Positions 16,411 to 25,577 of a DNA stretch of 64,000 nt are shown in pieces; the first letter of the stretch is position 1; every line of letters starts with the position of its first letter. The translations under genes and the position numbers were made by a program. Source of the DNA: JASLBX01 sp036374175 (lineage in GTDB: Bacteria; Actinomycetota; Actinomycetes; Jiangellales; Jiangellaceae); assembly GCA_036374175.1 (NCBI GenBank), contig DASUUH010000072.1:24966-88965 (forward strand), in the 5' to 3' direction. Below the pieces are notes generated by a model that did no database searches, was not told the origin of the DNA, and saw nothing but the letters and a program-made list of their open reading frames with translations.

Positions 16411-19400
16411 TGCCGCGGCGTACCGACATCGAATCGGTCCTGGTGATCGGTTCGGGCCCGATCGTGATCGGCCAGGCCTGCGAGTTCGACTATTCGGGCA
16501 CCCAGGCGTGCCGGGTGCTGCGCGCCGAAGGGCTGCGCGTCGTGCTGGTCAACAGCAACCCGGCCACGATCATGACGGACCCGGAGATTGCTAACGCCAC
16601 CTACGTCGAGCCGATCACCCCGGAGTTCGTCGAGCGGGTCATCGAGATCGAACGGCCGGACGCGCTGCTGGCCACTTTGGGCGGGCAAACGGCTCTCAAC
16701 ACGGCGGTGGCGCTGCACGAGCGCGGCGTCCTGGACAAGTACGGGGTCGAGCTGATCGGCGCGTCCATCGAGGCCATCGAGCGCGGGGAGAACCGCGAGT
16801 CTTTCAAGCGGATCGTGGCAACAGTCGGCGCCCAAACAGCGTCATCAATCATTTGCCACTCGATGGACGAATGTCTGGCCGCTGCGGCCGAGCTGGGCTT
16901 TCCGGTGGTCGTACGGCCCTCGTTCACCATGGGCGGCGCCGGCTCGGGCATGGCCTTCGACGAGGCGGACCTTTTCCGGATCGCGGGTGCGGGGCTGGCG
17001 GCGTCGCCGACCGCCCAGGTTCTGTTGGAGGAGTCGATCCTCGGGTGGAAGGAGTTCGAACTCGAGGTTATGCGCGACCGGGCGGACAACGTGGTGATCG
17101 TCTGCTCGATCGAGAACGTCGATCCGATGGGCGTGCATACCGGCGATTCGGTGACGGTCGCGCCGGCGCTGACCCTGACCGACCGCGAATACCAGGTGAT
17201 GCGCGACCAGGCGATCGCGGTCATTCGGGCCGTCGGCGTCGACACCGGCGGCTGCAACATCCAGTTCGCAGTTGACCCGGCGACCGGGCGAGTGATCATC
17301 ATCGAGATGAACCCGCGGGTGTCGCGGTCGTCTGCCCTGGCGTCCAAGGCGACCGGGTTCCCGATTGCGAAGATCGCCGCCAAGCTGGCACTGGGCTACA
17401 CGCTGGACGAGATCCCGAACGACATCACCGCCGAGACGCCTGCGTCGTTCGAGCCGGCGCTCGACTACGTCGTGGTCAAGGTGCCGCGGTTCGCGTTCGA
17501 GAAGTTCCCGATGGCCGACCAGCGCCTGACCACGCACATGAAGAGCGTCGGCGAGGCGATGGCGATCGGCCGCAACTTCACCGAGGCCTTGCAGAAGGCC
17601 ATGCGCTCGCTGGAGAAGCCGTCCGCAGTGTTCGACTTCACCGGCTCGCCGGGGACGGCCGAGGACCTGCTTGAGCGGATCAGCACGCCGTATGACGGCC
17701 GGCTCGGCGATGTGGTGGCGGCGCTGCGCGCGGGCGCGAGCGTGGATCAGGTGGCGTCGGCGACTGGCATCGATCCGTGGTTCGTCGACCAACTGCTGCT
17801 GCTCGTCGAGGTCGCGGACTCGGTGCGGACCGCTTCGGCGATGACACCGGAGTTGCTGTGGATGGCCAAGCGGCACGGCTTCTCCGACAACCAACTCGCG
17901 CAGCTGCGAGGCATGAGCGAGGACGTCCTGCGCGGCGTGCGGCATGCGTTGGGCGTGCGCCCGGTCTACAAGACGGTCGACACCTGTGCCGCCGAGTTCG
18001 CGGCCCGCACGCCGTACCACTACTCGTCCTACGACGAGGAGTCTGAAGTGGCACAGCGGTTGCGTCCAGCTGTGATCATCCTGGGCAGCGGGCCGAACCG
18101 GATCGGGCAGGGCATCGAGTTCGACTACTCGTGCGTACACGCCGCGCTGGCGCTCAGCGCGGCCGGGTTCGAAACTGTGATGGTCAACTGCAACCCGGAG
18201 ACCGTGTCAACCGATTACGACACGTCGGACCGGCTGTACTTCGAGCCGTTGACGCTGGAGGACGTGCTCGAAGTCGTGCACGCGGAGTCGCAGGCGGGGC
18301 CGGTGGCCGGGGTGATCGTCCAGCTGGGCGGGCAGACGCCGCTGGGGCTGGCGCAAGGGCTGGCCGACGCCGGCGTGCCGATCGTGGGCACCTCGCCGGA
18401 GGCGATCCACCTGGCGGAGGAGCGCGGCGCGTTCGGCCGAGTGCTTGCCGAGGCTGAGTTGCCGGCGCCGAAGCACGGGACGGCGACGTCGTTCGAGCAG
18501 GCCCGCAAGATCGCGGCGGACATCGGGTACCCGGTACTCGTCCGGCCGTCGTACGTGCTGGGTGGCCGCGGCATGGAGATCGTGTACGACGAGGAGACGC
18601 TCAGCAACTACATCACCCGGGCGACCGACGCCAGCCCGGAGCATCCGGTGCTGGTGGACCGGTTCTTGGACGACGCTGTCGAGATCGACGTCGACGCGTT
18701 GTACGACGGCGAACAGCTGTTTCTTGGCGGCATCATGGAGCACATCGAGGAGGCCGGGATCCACTCGGGAGACTCGGCGTGCGCGTTGCCGCCGACCATG
18801 CTGGGGCGCGAAGACCTGCTGCAGATTCGCGCCTCGACCGAAGCGATCGCCCGGGGAGTGGGCGTGCGCGGGCTGCTGAACATCCAGTACGCGCTCGCCG
18901 GCGACGTGCTGTACGTGCTCGAGGCGAACCCGCGGGCGTCCCGGACGGTGCCGTTCGCGTCGAAGGCGACCGGTGTGCCGTTGGCCAAGGCGGCGGCACG
19001 GGTGATGCTGGGGGCTTCGGTGGCCGACTTGCGGGACGAAGGACTGCTGCCGGCAGGCGACTGCCTGGATCTTCCGCCGAGCGCGCCGGTGGCTGTGAAG
19101 GAAGCGGTGATGCCGTTCAACCGGTTCCGGCTGCCGGATGGGCGCGTCGTCGACACACTGCTCGGCCCGGAGATGCGCTCGACCGGTGAAGTGATGGGCA
19201 TCGACGCGCTGTTCGGCACGGCGTTCGCCAAGTCGCAGGCGGCCGCGTTCGGGCCGCTGCCGACGAGCGGCAAGGTGTTCGTCTCGTTGGCGAACCGCGA
19301 CAAACGGCACATGATCTTCCCGATCAAGCGGCTGGCGGACCTGGGCTTTTCCATCGTCGCGACGGCCGGGACGGCGGACGTGCTACGCCGCAACGGTGTC

Positions 19401-19697
19401 GACGCGGAGGTCGTGGGCAAGTTGTGGACCGGGCATGAGCCGGACGGCTCGCCGACGATCGTGTCGCGGATCCTGGACGGCGACATCGCACTGATCGTCA
19501 ACACGCCGAGCGGGACGACCTCCGGTGGCAGCCCGCGCAACGACGGGTACGAGATCCGCCGGGCGGCCATCCAGGCGAACATCGCGTGCATCACGACAGT
19601 GCAGGGCCTGGCGGCCGCCGTGCAGGGGATCGAGGCGATGCTGGCCGGCCCGTTGGGCGTGCGGTCGCTGCAGTCGTGGTCGGCAGCGATCCGGTGA
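16410..19697 (+). CDS. carB: Carbamoyl-phosphate synthase large subunit
   Basis: 1095 aa, full length. It makes carbamoyl phosphate from bicarbonate, ammonia and two ATP for pyrimidines and arginine. Two homologous ATP-grasp halves are visible, starting with VLVIGSGPIVIGQACEFDYSG and AVIILGSGPNRIGQGIEFDYSC. Each has its glycine-rich loop (TMGGAGSGM and VLGGRGMEI). The C-terminal MGS-like allosteric domain begins near KVFVSLANRDKR. The ATG shares one base with the carA stop (TGATG). No frameshift or missing motif noticed. Confidence 0.97.
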   Translation: MPRRTDIESVLVIGSGPIVIGQACEFDYSGTQACRVLRAEGLRVVLVNSNPATIMTDPEIANATYVEPITPEFVERVIEIERPDALLATLGGQTALNTAVALHERGVLDKYGVELIGASIEAIERGENRESFKRIVATVGAQTASSIICHSMDECLAAAAELGFPVVVRPSFTMGGAGSGMAFDEADLFRIAGAGLAASPTAQVLLEESILGWKEFELEVMRDRADNVVIVCSIENVDPMGVHTGDSVTVAPALTLTDREYQVMRDQAIAVIRAVGVDTGGCNIQFAVDPATGRVIIIEMNPRVSRSSALASKATGFPIAKIAAKLALGYTLDEIPNDITAETPASFEPALDYVVVKVPRFAFEKFPMADQRLTTHMKSVGEAMAIGRNFTEALQKAMRSLEKPSAVFDFTGSPGTAEDLLERISTPYDGRLGDVVAALRAGASVDQVASATGIDPWFVDQLLLLVEVADSVRTASAMTPELLWMAKRHGFSDNQLAQLRGMSEDVLRGVRHALGVRPVYKTVDTCAAEFAARTPYHYSSYDEESEVAQRLRPAVIILGSGPNRIGQGIEFDYSCVHAALALSAAGFETVMVNCNPETVSTDYDTSDRLYFEPLTLEDVLEVVHAESQAGPVAGVIVQLGGQTPLGLAQGLADAGVPIVGTSPEAIHLAEERGAFGRVLAEAELPAPKHGTATSFEQARKIAADIGYPVLVRPSYVLGGRGMEIVYDEETLSNYITRATDASPEHPVLVDRFLDDAVEIDVDALYDGEQLFLGGIMEHIEEAGIHSGDSACALPPTMLGREDLLQIRASTEAIARGVGVRGLLNIQYALAGDVLYVLEANPRASRTVPFASKATGVPLAKAAARVMLGASVADLRDEGLLPAGDCLDLPPSAPVAVKEAVMPFNRFRLPDGRVVDTLLGPEMRSTGEVMGIDALFGTAFAKSQAAAFGPLPTSGKVFVSLANRDKRHMIFPIKRLADLGFSIVATAGTADVLRRNGVDAEVVGKLWTGHEPDGSPTIVSRILDGDIALIVNTPSGTTSGGSPRNDGYEIRRAAIQANIACITTVQGLAAAVQGIEAMLAGPLGVRSLQSWSAAIR

Positions 19698-19716
19698 TGC
19701 CTCAGGGGAGCGGCCG

Positions 19717-20814
19717 GTGAAGACGTACGAGTGGGTGTTCAACTCACTTCTGCGACGGCTGGATGCCGAACGCGCGCATAGGTGGAGCTTTCGGGCGTTG
19801 CGCACACTCGTCGCTACACCTGGGGGCAATCGGCTGGTCCACCGGGTTTGCCATGTACCAGACCTGCCTGTGGAAGCGATGGGACTGCGCTTTGCGAACC
19901 CGCTGGGGTTGGCCGCCGGCTTCGACAAGAACGGGGTGGGCATCGACGCCATAGCCGCCCTGGGCTTTGGTTTCGTGGAGATCGGAACCGTCACCGGTCA
20001 GCCGCAACCCGGCAATCCCAGACCACGACTGTTCCGCCTGCCGCGCGACCGGGCCGTCGTCAACCGGATGGGCTTCAACAACGACGGAGCGCCCGCGGTG
20101 GCGGCCCGGTTGGCCCGGCGCGAGCGGCGACTGGCGCAGCGCGTCAAGCGCGGCCGAGGAAAAACCCGCCACCGCCCGGTCGTGGGAGTGAATATCGGCA
20201 AGACCAAACTCGTACCTGCAGAGCAGGCCATCGACGATTACGTCACCAGCGCCCGCCGGCTCGCGCCGTACGCCGACTATCTCGTCGTCAACGTTAGCTC
20301 ACCGAACACACCGGGACTTCGTGACCTCCAAGCCATCGATCAGCTCCGGCCGCTGCTCGCAGCGGTACGCGCCACGGTGGACGACGCCGCGCAGCGGCCC
20401 GTCCCGCTGCTGGTGAAGATCGCTCCAGACCTGGCCGACGACGATGTCCGGGGCATCGCCGAGCTTGCCACCGAACTCGGCCTGGCCGGCATCATCGCCA
20501 CGAACACGACGACCGACCGTGCGGGCTTGGCGTCCGATCCCCACGAGGTCGAGCAGATCGGCGCCGGCGGCCTGTCCGGAGCGCCCCTCAAGGAGCGATC
20601 TCTGGAGGTGCTCCGCCTGCTGCGCGCGCACGCCGGAAGCTCGCTCACCATCGTTTCCGCAGGCGGAATCGAGTCCGCCGAAGACATCATTGAACGCATA
20701 CAGGCAGGTGCGACGCTCGTACAGGCCTACACTGGACTCGTCTACGGCGGTCCGTTGTGGCCAAGTCGCACCCTGCGGCGGTTGGCAGCGGAACGCGATG
20801 GAGGACGCAGATGA
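19717..20814 (+). CDS. pyrD: Dihydroorotate dehydrogenase (quinone), class 2
   Basis: 365 aa. It oxidises dihydroorotate to orotate at the membrane, passing electrons to quinone. An N-terminal helical extension (FNSLLRRLDAERAHRWSF) is the class 2 membrane/quinone domain. GLAAGFDKNG and NVSSPNTPGLRDLQ (catalytic Ser) mark the FMN barrel. The C-terminal VSAGGIESAEDIIERIQAGA and VQAYTGLVYGGP bind the FMN phosphate. GTG 19717 follows CAGGGGAG and sits 19 bases after carB. Its stop overlaps the pyrF ATG. Confidence 0.95.
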   Translation: MKTYEWVFNSLLRRLDAERAHRWSFRALRTLVATPGGNRLVHRVCHVPDLPVEAMGLRFANPLGLAAGFDKNGVGIDAIAALGFGFVEIGTVTGQPQPGNPRPRLFRLPRDRAVVNRMGFNNDGAPAVAARLARRERRLAQRVKRGRGKTRHRPVVGVNIGKTKLVPAEQAIDDYVTSARRLAPYADYLVVNVSSPNTPGLRDLQAIDQLRPLLAAVRATVDDAAQRPVPLLVKIAPDLADDDVRGIAELATELGLAGIIATNTTTDRAGLASDPHEVEQIGAGGLSGAPLKERSLEVLRLLRAHAGSSLTIVSAGGIESAEDIIERIQAGATLVQAYTGLVYGGPLWPSRTLRRLAAERDGGRR

Positions 20815-21647
20815 CGTTCGGCGGCCGGCTACGCACCGCCATGGACACCCGCGGCGCGTTCTGCGTCGGGATCGACCCTCATCCGGCGCTGCTGGCGACG
20901 TGGGGTCTGCCGGACGACCCGTCGGGACTCGAGCGGTTCGCCATGACCGTGGTTGAGGCCATCGGTGCGCACGTTGCGGTGCTCAAACCGCAGGCCGCGT
21001 TCTTCGAACGGCACGGCTCACGCGGCGTGGCCGTGCTCGAACGCACCGTTGCTGCGGCCAAGCAGGCCGGTGCCCTGGTCCTCATGGACGCCAAGCGTGG
21101 CGACATCGGCTCGACGATCCAGGCATACGCCGACGCCTACGTCAATCCCGCTTCACCGCTCTGCTCCGATGCCGTGACGGCCACCCCGTACCTGGGCTTC
21201 GACGCGCTCCGCCCGTTGATCGACACCGCCCTGGCCCACGGCAACGGTGTGTTCGTCGTCACGTTGACCTCAAACCCCGAAGGCGCGGAGGTGCAGCAAG
21301 CCAGGCTGGCTAGCGGTCAAACCGTGGCGGGCGCAGTGCTCGACCACGTCCGAAAGGTCAATGCCGGCGCTCCCACCATGGGTAGCGTCGGCTGTGTCGT
21401 AGGCGCCACCATCGGCTCGACCAGCGAAGATCTCGATGTCGGAGGTCCGCTGCTGGCTCCGGGCGTTGGCGCACAAGGCGGTACTTTGGCCGGTCTGCGG
21501 CGTGTTTTCGGTAACACGCTGCCGAACGTCCTGCCGTCCAGTTCCCGTGAAATCCTGCAGGCCGGGCCCGATCCGGAGGCCCTGCTCGCGGCAACAGCGC
21601 GAGCGATTAGCGAGTTCACGTTGCCCTCAGGGGCCGATACTCGCTAG
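20811..21647 (+). CDS. pyrF: Orotidine-5'-phosphate decarboxylase (class 2, mycobacterial type)
   Basis: 278 aa. Final step, OMP to UMP. The catalytic cluster reads VLMDAKRGDIGSTIQAYA (Asp-Lys-Asp type), and CVGIDPHPALL at the start and LAPGVGAQGG near the end are typical of the longer type 2 family. The ATG overlaps the pyrD TGA (ATGA); the frame is open 54 bases upstream inside pyrD. pyrE, the step before, is not in the window and must lie elsewhere. Confidence 0.95.
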   Translation: MTFGGRLRTAMDTRGAFCVGIDPHPALLATWGLPDDPSGLERFAMTVVEAIGAHVAVLKPQAAFFERHGSRGVAVLERTVAAAKQAGALVLMDAKRGDIGSTIQAYADAYVNPASPLCSDAVTATPYLGFDALRPLIDTALAHGNGVFVVTLTSNPEGAEVQQARLASGQTVAGAVLDHVRKVNAGAPTMGSVGCVVGATIGSTSEDLDVGGPLLAPGVGAQGGTLAGLRRVFGNTLPNVLPSSSREILQAGPDPEALLAATARAISEFTLPSGADTR

Positions 21648-21698
21648 GTTCCGGTTGTCCATACCCGCATTACGAGTGAAACCAGAGGTGAACCGCCC

Positions 21699-22019
21699 GT
21701 GGCGCTCCCTTCCCTGACCCCCGAACAGCGCGCTGCTGCGCTCGCCAAGGCAACTGAGGCCCGCCGGGAGCGTGCGGAGGTCAAGAATCGACTGAAGCAC
21801 TCCGGCGCCTCCCTGACCGAGGTGCTCAAAGAGGGCGAATCGAACGACGTCATCGGCAAGATGAAGGTCTCCGCGCTGCTCGAGTCCCTGCCTGGCGTCG
21901 GCAAGGTCCGCGCTGCCCAGATCATGGAGCGGATCGGCATCGCCGAGAACCGCCGCGTGCGTGGCCTCGGTGCCAACCAGATCGCTGCCCTCGAGCGCGA
22001 GTTCGGAGGCCGCGCCTGA
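21699..22019 (+). CDS. mihF: Actinobacterial integration host factor (mIHF)
   Basis: 106 aa nucleoid-associated protein, unrelated in fold to enterobacterial IHF. It starts MALPSLTPEQRAAALAKATEARRERAEVKNRLK and contains the DNA-binding VSALLESLPGVGKVRAAQIMERIGI (helix-two-turn-helix with GVGK hairpin) and GLGANQIAALEREF. It bends DNA and affects supercoiling in Streptomyces and mycobacteria. GTG start. It precedes gmk, as in most actinobacteria, and its TGA overlaps a possible CTG start of gmk. Confidence 0.94.
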   Translation: MALPSLTPEQRAAALAKATEARRERAEVKNRLKHSGASLTEVLKEGESNDVIGKMKVSALLESLPGVGKVRAAQIMERIGIAENRRVRGLGANQIAALEREFGGRA

Positions 22020-22057
22020 ACGGCACGCCCACGCCTTACGGGGGAGCGGGTCGGCTG

Positions 22058-22618
22058 GTGGTCCTATCCGGGCCGACCGCTGTGGGAAAGACGACGGTCG
22101 TCCGGCGGCTCCGGACCACCCACCCTGAACTGTGGATCTCGGTGTCCGTCACCACCCGCTTCCCCCGTCCTGGCGAAATCGACGGGGTGCACTACCACTT
22201 CGTCGACGAGGCCACCTTCGACCAGATGATTCGTGAAGGTGAGTTCCTCGAATGGGCCGTCGTCCATGGCCACGCCAAATACGGCACGCCACGGCGTCCG
22301 GTTGAGCGGGCGCTTGCCGAGGCCCGCTCGTGCCTTCTTGAAATCGACCTGCAAGGTGCCCGGCAGATCCGCGACAGCGGACAGGATGCGTTGTTCGTCT
22401 TCCTCGCGCCGCCAACGTGGGACGAGATGGTACGGCGACTGGTGGGCCGCGGCACCGAGAACGCCGCCGAACGCGAGCGCCGGTTGACGACCGCCAAGGA
22501 AGAACTCGCCGCCGAAGACGAGTTCGACATGACCATCGTCAATCACGATGTCGAGCAGGTGTGCAAGGAACTGGTAACCTTGATGAGTCCCGCAGCGGAG
22601 CCATACGACCCTGCCTGA
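22058..22618 (+). CDS. gmk: Guanylate kinase
   Basis: 186 aa from GTG 22058. It phosphorylates GMP. The P-loop reads LSGPTAVGKTT, followed by SVTTRFPRPGEIDGVHYHF (GMP-binding) and LEIDLQGARQIR. GGGGGAG at 22040-22046 is a good Shine-Dalgarno site for this GTG. However, this start removes most of the first beta strand (RLVVLSGP). An in-frame CTG at 22016, overlapping the mIHF stop (CTGA), would add 14 residues including that strand. No ATG, GTG or TTG exists between. The true start is therefore uncertain. Confidence 0.92.
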   Translation: MVLSGPTAVGKTTVVRRLRTTHPELWISVSVTTRFPRPGEIDGVHYHFVDEATFDQMIREGEFLEWAVVHGHAKYGTPRRPVERALAEARSCLLEIDLQGARQIRDSGQDALFVFLAPPTWDEMVRRLVGRGTENAAERERRLTTAKEELAAEDEFDMTIVNHDVEQVCKELVTLMSPAAEPYDPA

Positions 22619-22666
22619 GGGAATCTGCACCAGTATCGAGTCCCCTTTGAGCCCGGAGGCATCAAC

Positions 22667-22951
22667 GTGTCCGGAACCCACGGCGTGGCCGAGGGCATCA
22701 CGTACCCACCCATCGACGACCTGCTCGAAAAGTCCGACTCCAAGTACGCGCTGGTCATTTACGCGGCCAAGCGCGCGCGGCAGATCAATGCGTACTACTC
22801 ACAGCTCGGCGAGGGCCTGCTCGAATACGTCGGCCCGCTGGTCGAGACTCAGGTCCAGGAGAAGCCGCTGTCGATCGCACTGCGCGAGATCGACCAAGGC
22901 TTGCTGACCGCCGAGGAGCCTGGCACCCCAGCGCAGCAAGAGCAGGAGTAA
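22667..22951 (+). CDS. rpoZ: RNA polymerase omega subunit
   Basis: 94 aa. It assists assembly and stability of core RNA polymerase. ITYPPIDDLLEKSDSKYALVIYAAKRARQI is the conserved omega core. The C-terminus is short and acidic (EEPGTPAQQEQE). GTG start 48 bases after gmk and 8 bases before coaBC, the standard gmk-rpoZ-coaBC order. Confidence 0.95.
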   Translation: MSGTHGVAEGITYPPIDDLLEKSDSKYALVIYAAKRARQINAYYSQLGEGLLEYVGPLVETQVQEKPLSIALREIDQGLLTAEEPGTPAQQEQE

Positions 22952-22959
22952 CTCCTTCG

Positions 22960-24198
22960 GTGGCGTCACTGACCGAAGGTGCGCCCGAACGCCCCCGCGT
23001 CGTCGTCGGCGTCAGCGGGGGCATTGCCGCGTACAAGGCCTGCGAGGTCGTGCGCGGACTCACCGAATCCGGCCATGACGTTCGCGTGGTACCCACTCGC
23101 GCGGCATTGCAGTTCGTCGGTGCCACCACGTGGGCGGCGCTATCCGGTCATCCGGTCTCCGCCGAGGTGTGGGACGAGGTCGACCAAGTCCCGCACGTAC
23201 GGCTCGGCCAGCAGGCCGACCTGGTCCTTGTCGTACCGGCCACCGCAGACCTGCTGGCCCGTGCGGCGCACGGGCTGGCCGACGACCTGCTGACCTCGAC
23301 TTTGCTCACCGCCCGCTGCCCGGTGTTGTACGCGCCGGCCATGCACACCGAGATGTGGGAGAACGCCGCCACCGCCGCCAACGTCGCGACGCTGCGCGAT
23401 CGGGGTGCCGTGGTGCTCGAGCCGGCCGTCGGGCGGCTGACCGGCGTGGACTCCGGTAAGGGCCGGCTGCCCGAGCCGGACGAGATCGTCGCCGTGGCCC
23501 GCGACCTGCTGGCCTGCAAGTCCGCGGTGTCCGACCTGGCCGGCCGGCACGTGGTCGTATCGGCGGGAGGCACGCGCGAGTTCCTCGACCCGGTCCGGTT
23601 CATCGGCAACCGTTCGTCCGGACGGCAGGGCTACGCGCTGGCCCGCGCGGCGGCTTCGCGCGGTGCGCGCGTCACGCTCGTCGCGGCCAACGTGTCGTTC
23701 CCAGACCCAGCAGGTACTGACGTTGTTGCGGTGGGCAGCGCCGCAGAGCTTCGCGACGCCGTGCTGGATGCCGCCGGTAGCGCGGACGCAGTGGTGATGG
23801 CTGCGGCCGTCGCCGACTTCCGTCCCCGGGCCTATGCGGCAGCGAAGATCAAGAAGACGGCCGAACAAGCCGTCCCTGTCGTGGAGCTGGAGCAGACCCC
23901 GGACATACTCGCGGAGCTCTCGGCGACTCGGCGCCGCGACGGCCAGATCGTGGTCGGCTTCGCCGCTGAGACGGGGGACCAGACCGGCAGCGTGCTCGAC
24001 CACGGGCGCCGCAAGCTGGCCGCCAAAGGCTGTGATCTACTCGTGGTGAACGAAGTCGGGCCGCAGCGCGGATTCGAGAGCGAGCAGAACGAGGCGGTGA
24101 TCCTCGGGGCGGACGGATCGGCAACTCCGGTGCCGCTCGGTCCCAAGGCCGTCCTGGCACACGTGGTGTGGGATCTGGTGGCCGACCGGTTAAGGTAG
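22960..24198 (+). CDS. coaBC: Bifunctional phosphopantothenoylcysteine decarboxylase / synthetase
   Basis: 412 aa. Two consecutive steps of coenzyme A synthesis. The N-terminal flavin-dependent CoaC half has GVSGGIAAYKACEVVRGL and the PAMHTEMWENAAT clamp (His where many bacteria have Asn is usual in actinobacteria). The C-terminal CoaB half begins near residue 190 with VVVSAGGTREFLDPVRF, then NRSSGRQGYALA, AAVADFRPR and the KIKK lysines. GTG start 8 bases after rpoZ. Confidence 0.95.
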   Translation: MASLTEGAPERPRVVVGVSGGIAAYKACEVVRGLTESGHDVRVVPTRAALQFVGATTWAALSGHPVSAEVWDEVDQVPHVRLGQQADLVLVVPATADLLARAAHGLADDLLTSTLLTARCPVLYAPAMHTEMWENAATAANVATLRDRGAVVLEPAVGRLTGVDSGKGRLPEPDEIVAVARDLLACKSAVSDLAGRHVVVSAGGTREFLDPVRFIGNRSSGRQGYALARAAASRGARVTLVAANVSFPDPAGTDVVAVGSAAELRDAVLDAAGSADAVVMAAAVADFRPRAYAAAKIKKTAEQAVPVVELEQTPDILAELSATRRRDGQIVVGFAAETGDQTGSVLDHGRRKLAAKGCDLLVVNEVGPQRGFESEQNEAVILGADGSATPVPLGPKAVLAHVVWDLVADRLR

Positions 24199-24258
24199 CC
24201 GCGCCACCGGCGACCATGACCACGTCGCGGACCCGCCCAGCCGACGTCCGTGGCATCG

Positions 24259-24297
24259 CATAATCTTCGTAGGTCCGTACCCGTTGCGGACCTACGA
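24259..24297 (+). promoter_or_regulatory. metK promoter and 11-bp leader hairpin
   Basis: CATAAT (24259-24264) is a plausible -10 box. A perfect inverted repeat follows, TCGTAGGTCCG (24267-24277) and CGGACCTACGA (24287-24297), with a 9-base loop. It would form at or next to the 5' end of the metK message, 29 bases before the ATG. There is no T-tract, so it is unlikely to terminate coaBC transcription. It does not look like a SAM riboswitch. Confidence 0.6.
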
Positions 24298-24326
24298 TCA
24301 TCGATACCCGACAGGAGTTGCTCCCA

Positions 24327-25523
24327 ATGTCGCGTCGTCTGTTTACGTCCGAGTCGGTCACCGAGGGCCATCCGGACAAGATCTGCGACCAGATCAGCGA
24401 CAAGGTTCTCGACGCGCTACTCAAGGATGATCCCGCCAGTCGGGTAGCGGTCGAGACCTTCGTCACCACCGGCCTGGTGCATGTGGGCGGCGAGGTGACG
24501 ACGCAGGCGTACGCCGACATCCCGGGACTGGTCCGCGAGACCATTCTCGACATCGGCTACGACTCGTCGACGAAGGGATTCGACGGCAATTCCTGCGGTG
24601 TGTCGGTGTCAATCGGCTCGCAGTCGCCGGACATCGCTCAAGGTGTCGACGACGCGTGGGAGCACCGGGTCGATGCCGCGCACTCGGCCGATCCGCTCGA
24701 CCGGCAGGGTGCGGGCGACCAAGGGCTGATGTTCGGTTACGCCTGTGCCGAGACACCCGAGTTGATGCCGGTGCCGATCAACATCGCGCACCGGCTGGCC
24801 CAGCGGCTGTCAGAGGTCCGCAAATCGGGGGCCGTGCCCTACCTGAGACCGGACGGCAAGACTCAGGTCACGATCGAGTACGACGGAGATCGTGCCGTCC
24901 GGGTCGACACCGTGGTGGTCTCGACCCAGCATGCGGCCAACATCGACCTGGACAATCTGCTCACGCCCGACATCGAGCAGCACGTGGTCAAACCAGTGCT
25001 GGAGAACTTCGACATCGACAGCGGCGGCTACCGGCTGCTGGTCAACCCCACCGGGCGGTTCGAGGTGGGCGGGCCGATGGGCGACGCCGGGCTCACCGGC
25101 CGCAAGATCATCATCGACACCTATGGCGGGATGGCCCGCCATGGTGGCGGTGCGTTCAGCGGCAAAGACCCGTCCAAGGTCGACCGCTCCGCTGCGTACG
25201 CGATGCGCTGGGTGGCCAAGAACATCGTTGCCGCCGGGCTTGCCACGCGGTGCGAGGTGCAGGTTGCCTACGCCATCGGAAAGGCGCACCCGGTCGGGTT
25301 CTTCGTCGAGTGCTTCGGTACCGAGACCGTGCCCGTCGATCGGATTCAAGACGCGGTCATGTCGGTGTTCGACCTGCGGCCGGCGGCCATCATCCGCGAC
25401 CTCGACCTGCTGCGCCCCATCTACGGCGAGACGGCGGCCTACGGACACTTCGGCCGCGAGCTGCCCAATTTCACGTGGGAGCGCACCGACCGCATCGGCG
25501 AACTGCAGGCCGCTGTCGGTTAG
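24327..25523 (+). CDS. metK: S-adenosylmethionine synthase
   Basis: 398 aa. It makes SAM from methionine and ATP. The motifs FTSESVTEGHPDKICDQISD, GEVTT, the GAGDQGLMFGYA signature and GGGAFSGKDPSKVDRS are complete. ATG 24327 is preferred over TTG 24318 because ACAGGAG lies 9 bases upstream of it. It is separated from coaBC by 128 bases with a promoter-like box and hairpin, so it may be expressed apart from the upstream operon. Confidence 0.96.
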   Translation: MSRRLFTSESVTEGHPDKICDQISDKVLDALLKDDPASRVAVETFVTTGLVHVGGEVTTQAYADIPGLVRETILDIGYDSSTKGFDGNSCGVSVSIGSQSPDIAQGVDDAWEHRVDAAHSADPLDRQGAGDQGLMFGYACAETPELMPVPINIAHRLAQRLSEVRKSGAVPYLRPDGKTQVTIEYDGDRAVRVDTVVVSTQHAANIDLDNLLTPDIEQHVVKPVLENFDIDSGGYRLLVNPTGRFEVGGPMGDAGLTGRKIIIDTYGGMARHGGGAFSGKDPSKVDRSAAYAMRWVAKNIVAAGLATRCEVQVAYAIGKAHPVGFFVECFGTETVPVDRIQDAVMSVFDLRPAAIIRDLDLLRPIYGETAAYGHFGRELPNFTWERTDRIGELQAAVG

Positions 25524-25577
25524 TCCCGGACTGCCACGCCGACCGGCCGTACCAGCGCATGCGATAGGAACGCCGGT

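Noticed and set aside
16845..19310. Long minus-strand open frames antisense to carB (431 and 367 codons)
   Set aside because: carB is complete and typical on the plus strand. The antisense frames show no family similarity and are expected in high-GC DNA.
24199..24326. SAM riboswitch upstream of metK
   Set aside because: The gap is short and shows a single hairpin, without the multi-helix cores of known SAM riboswitch classes.
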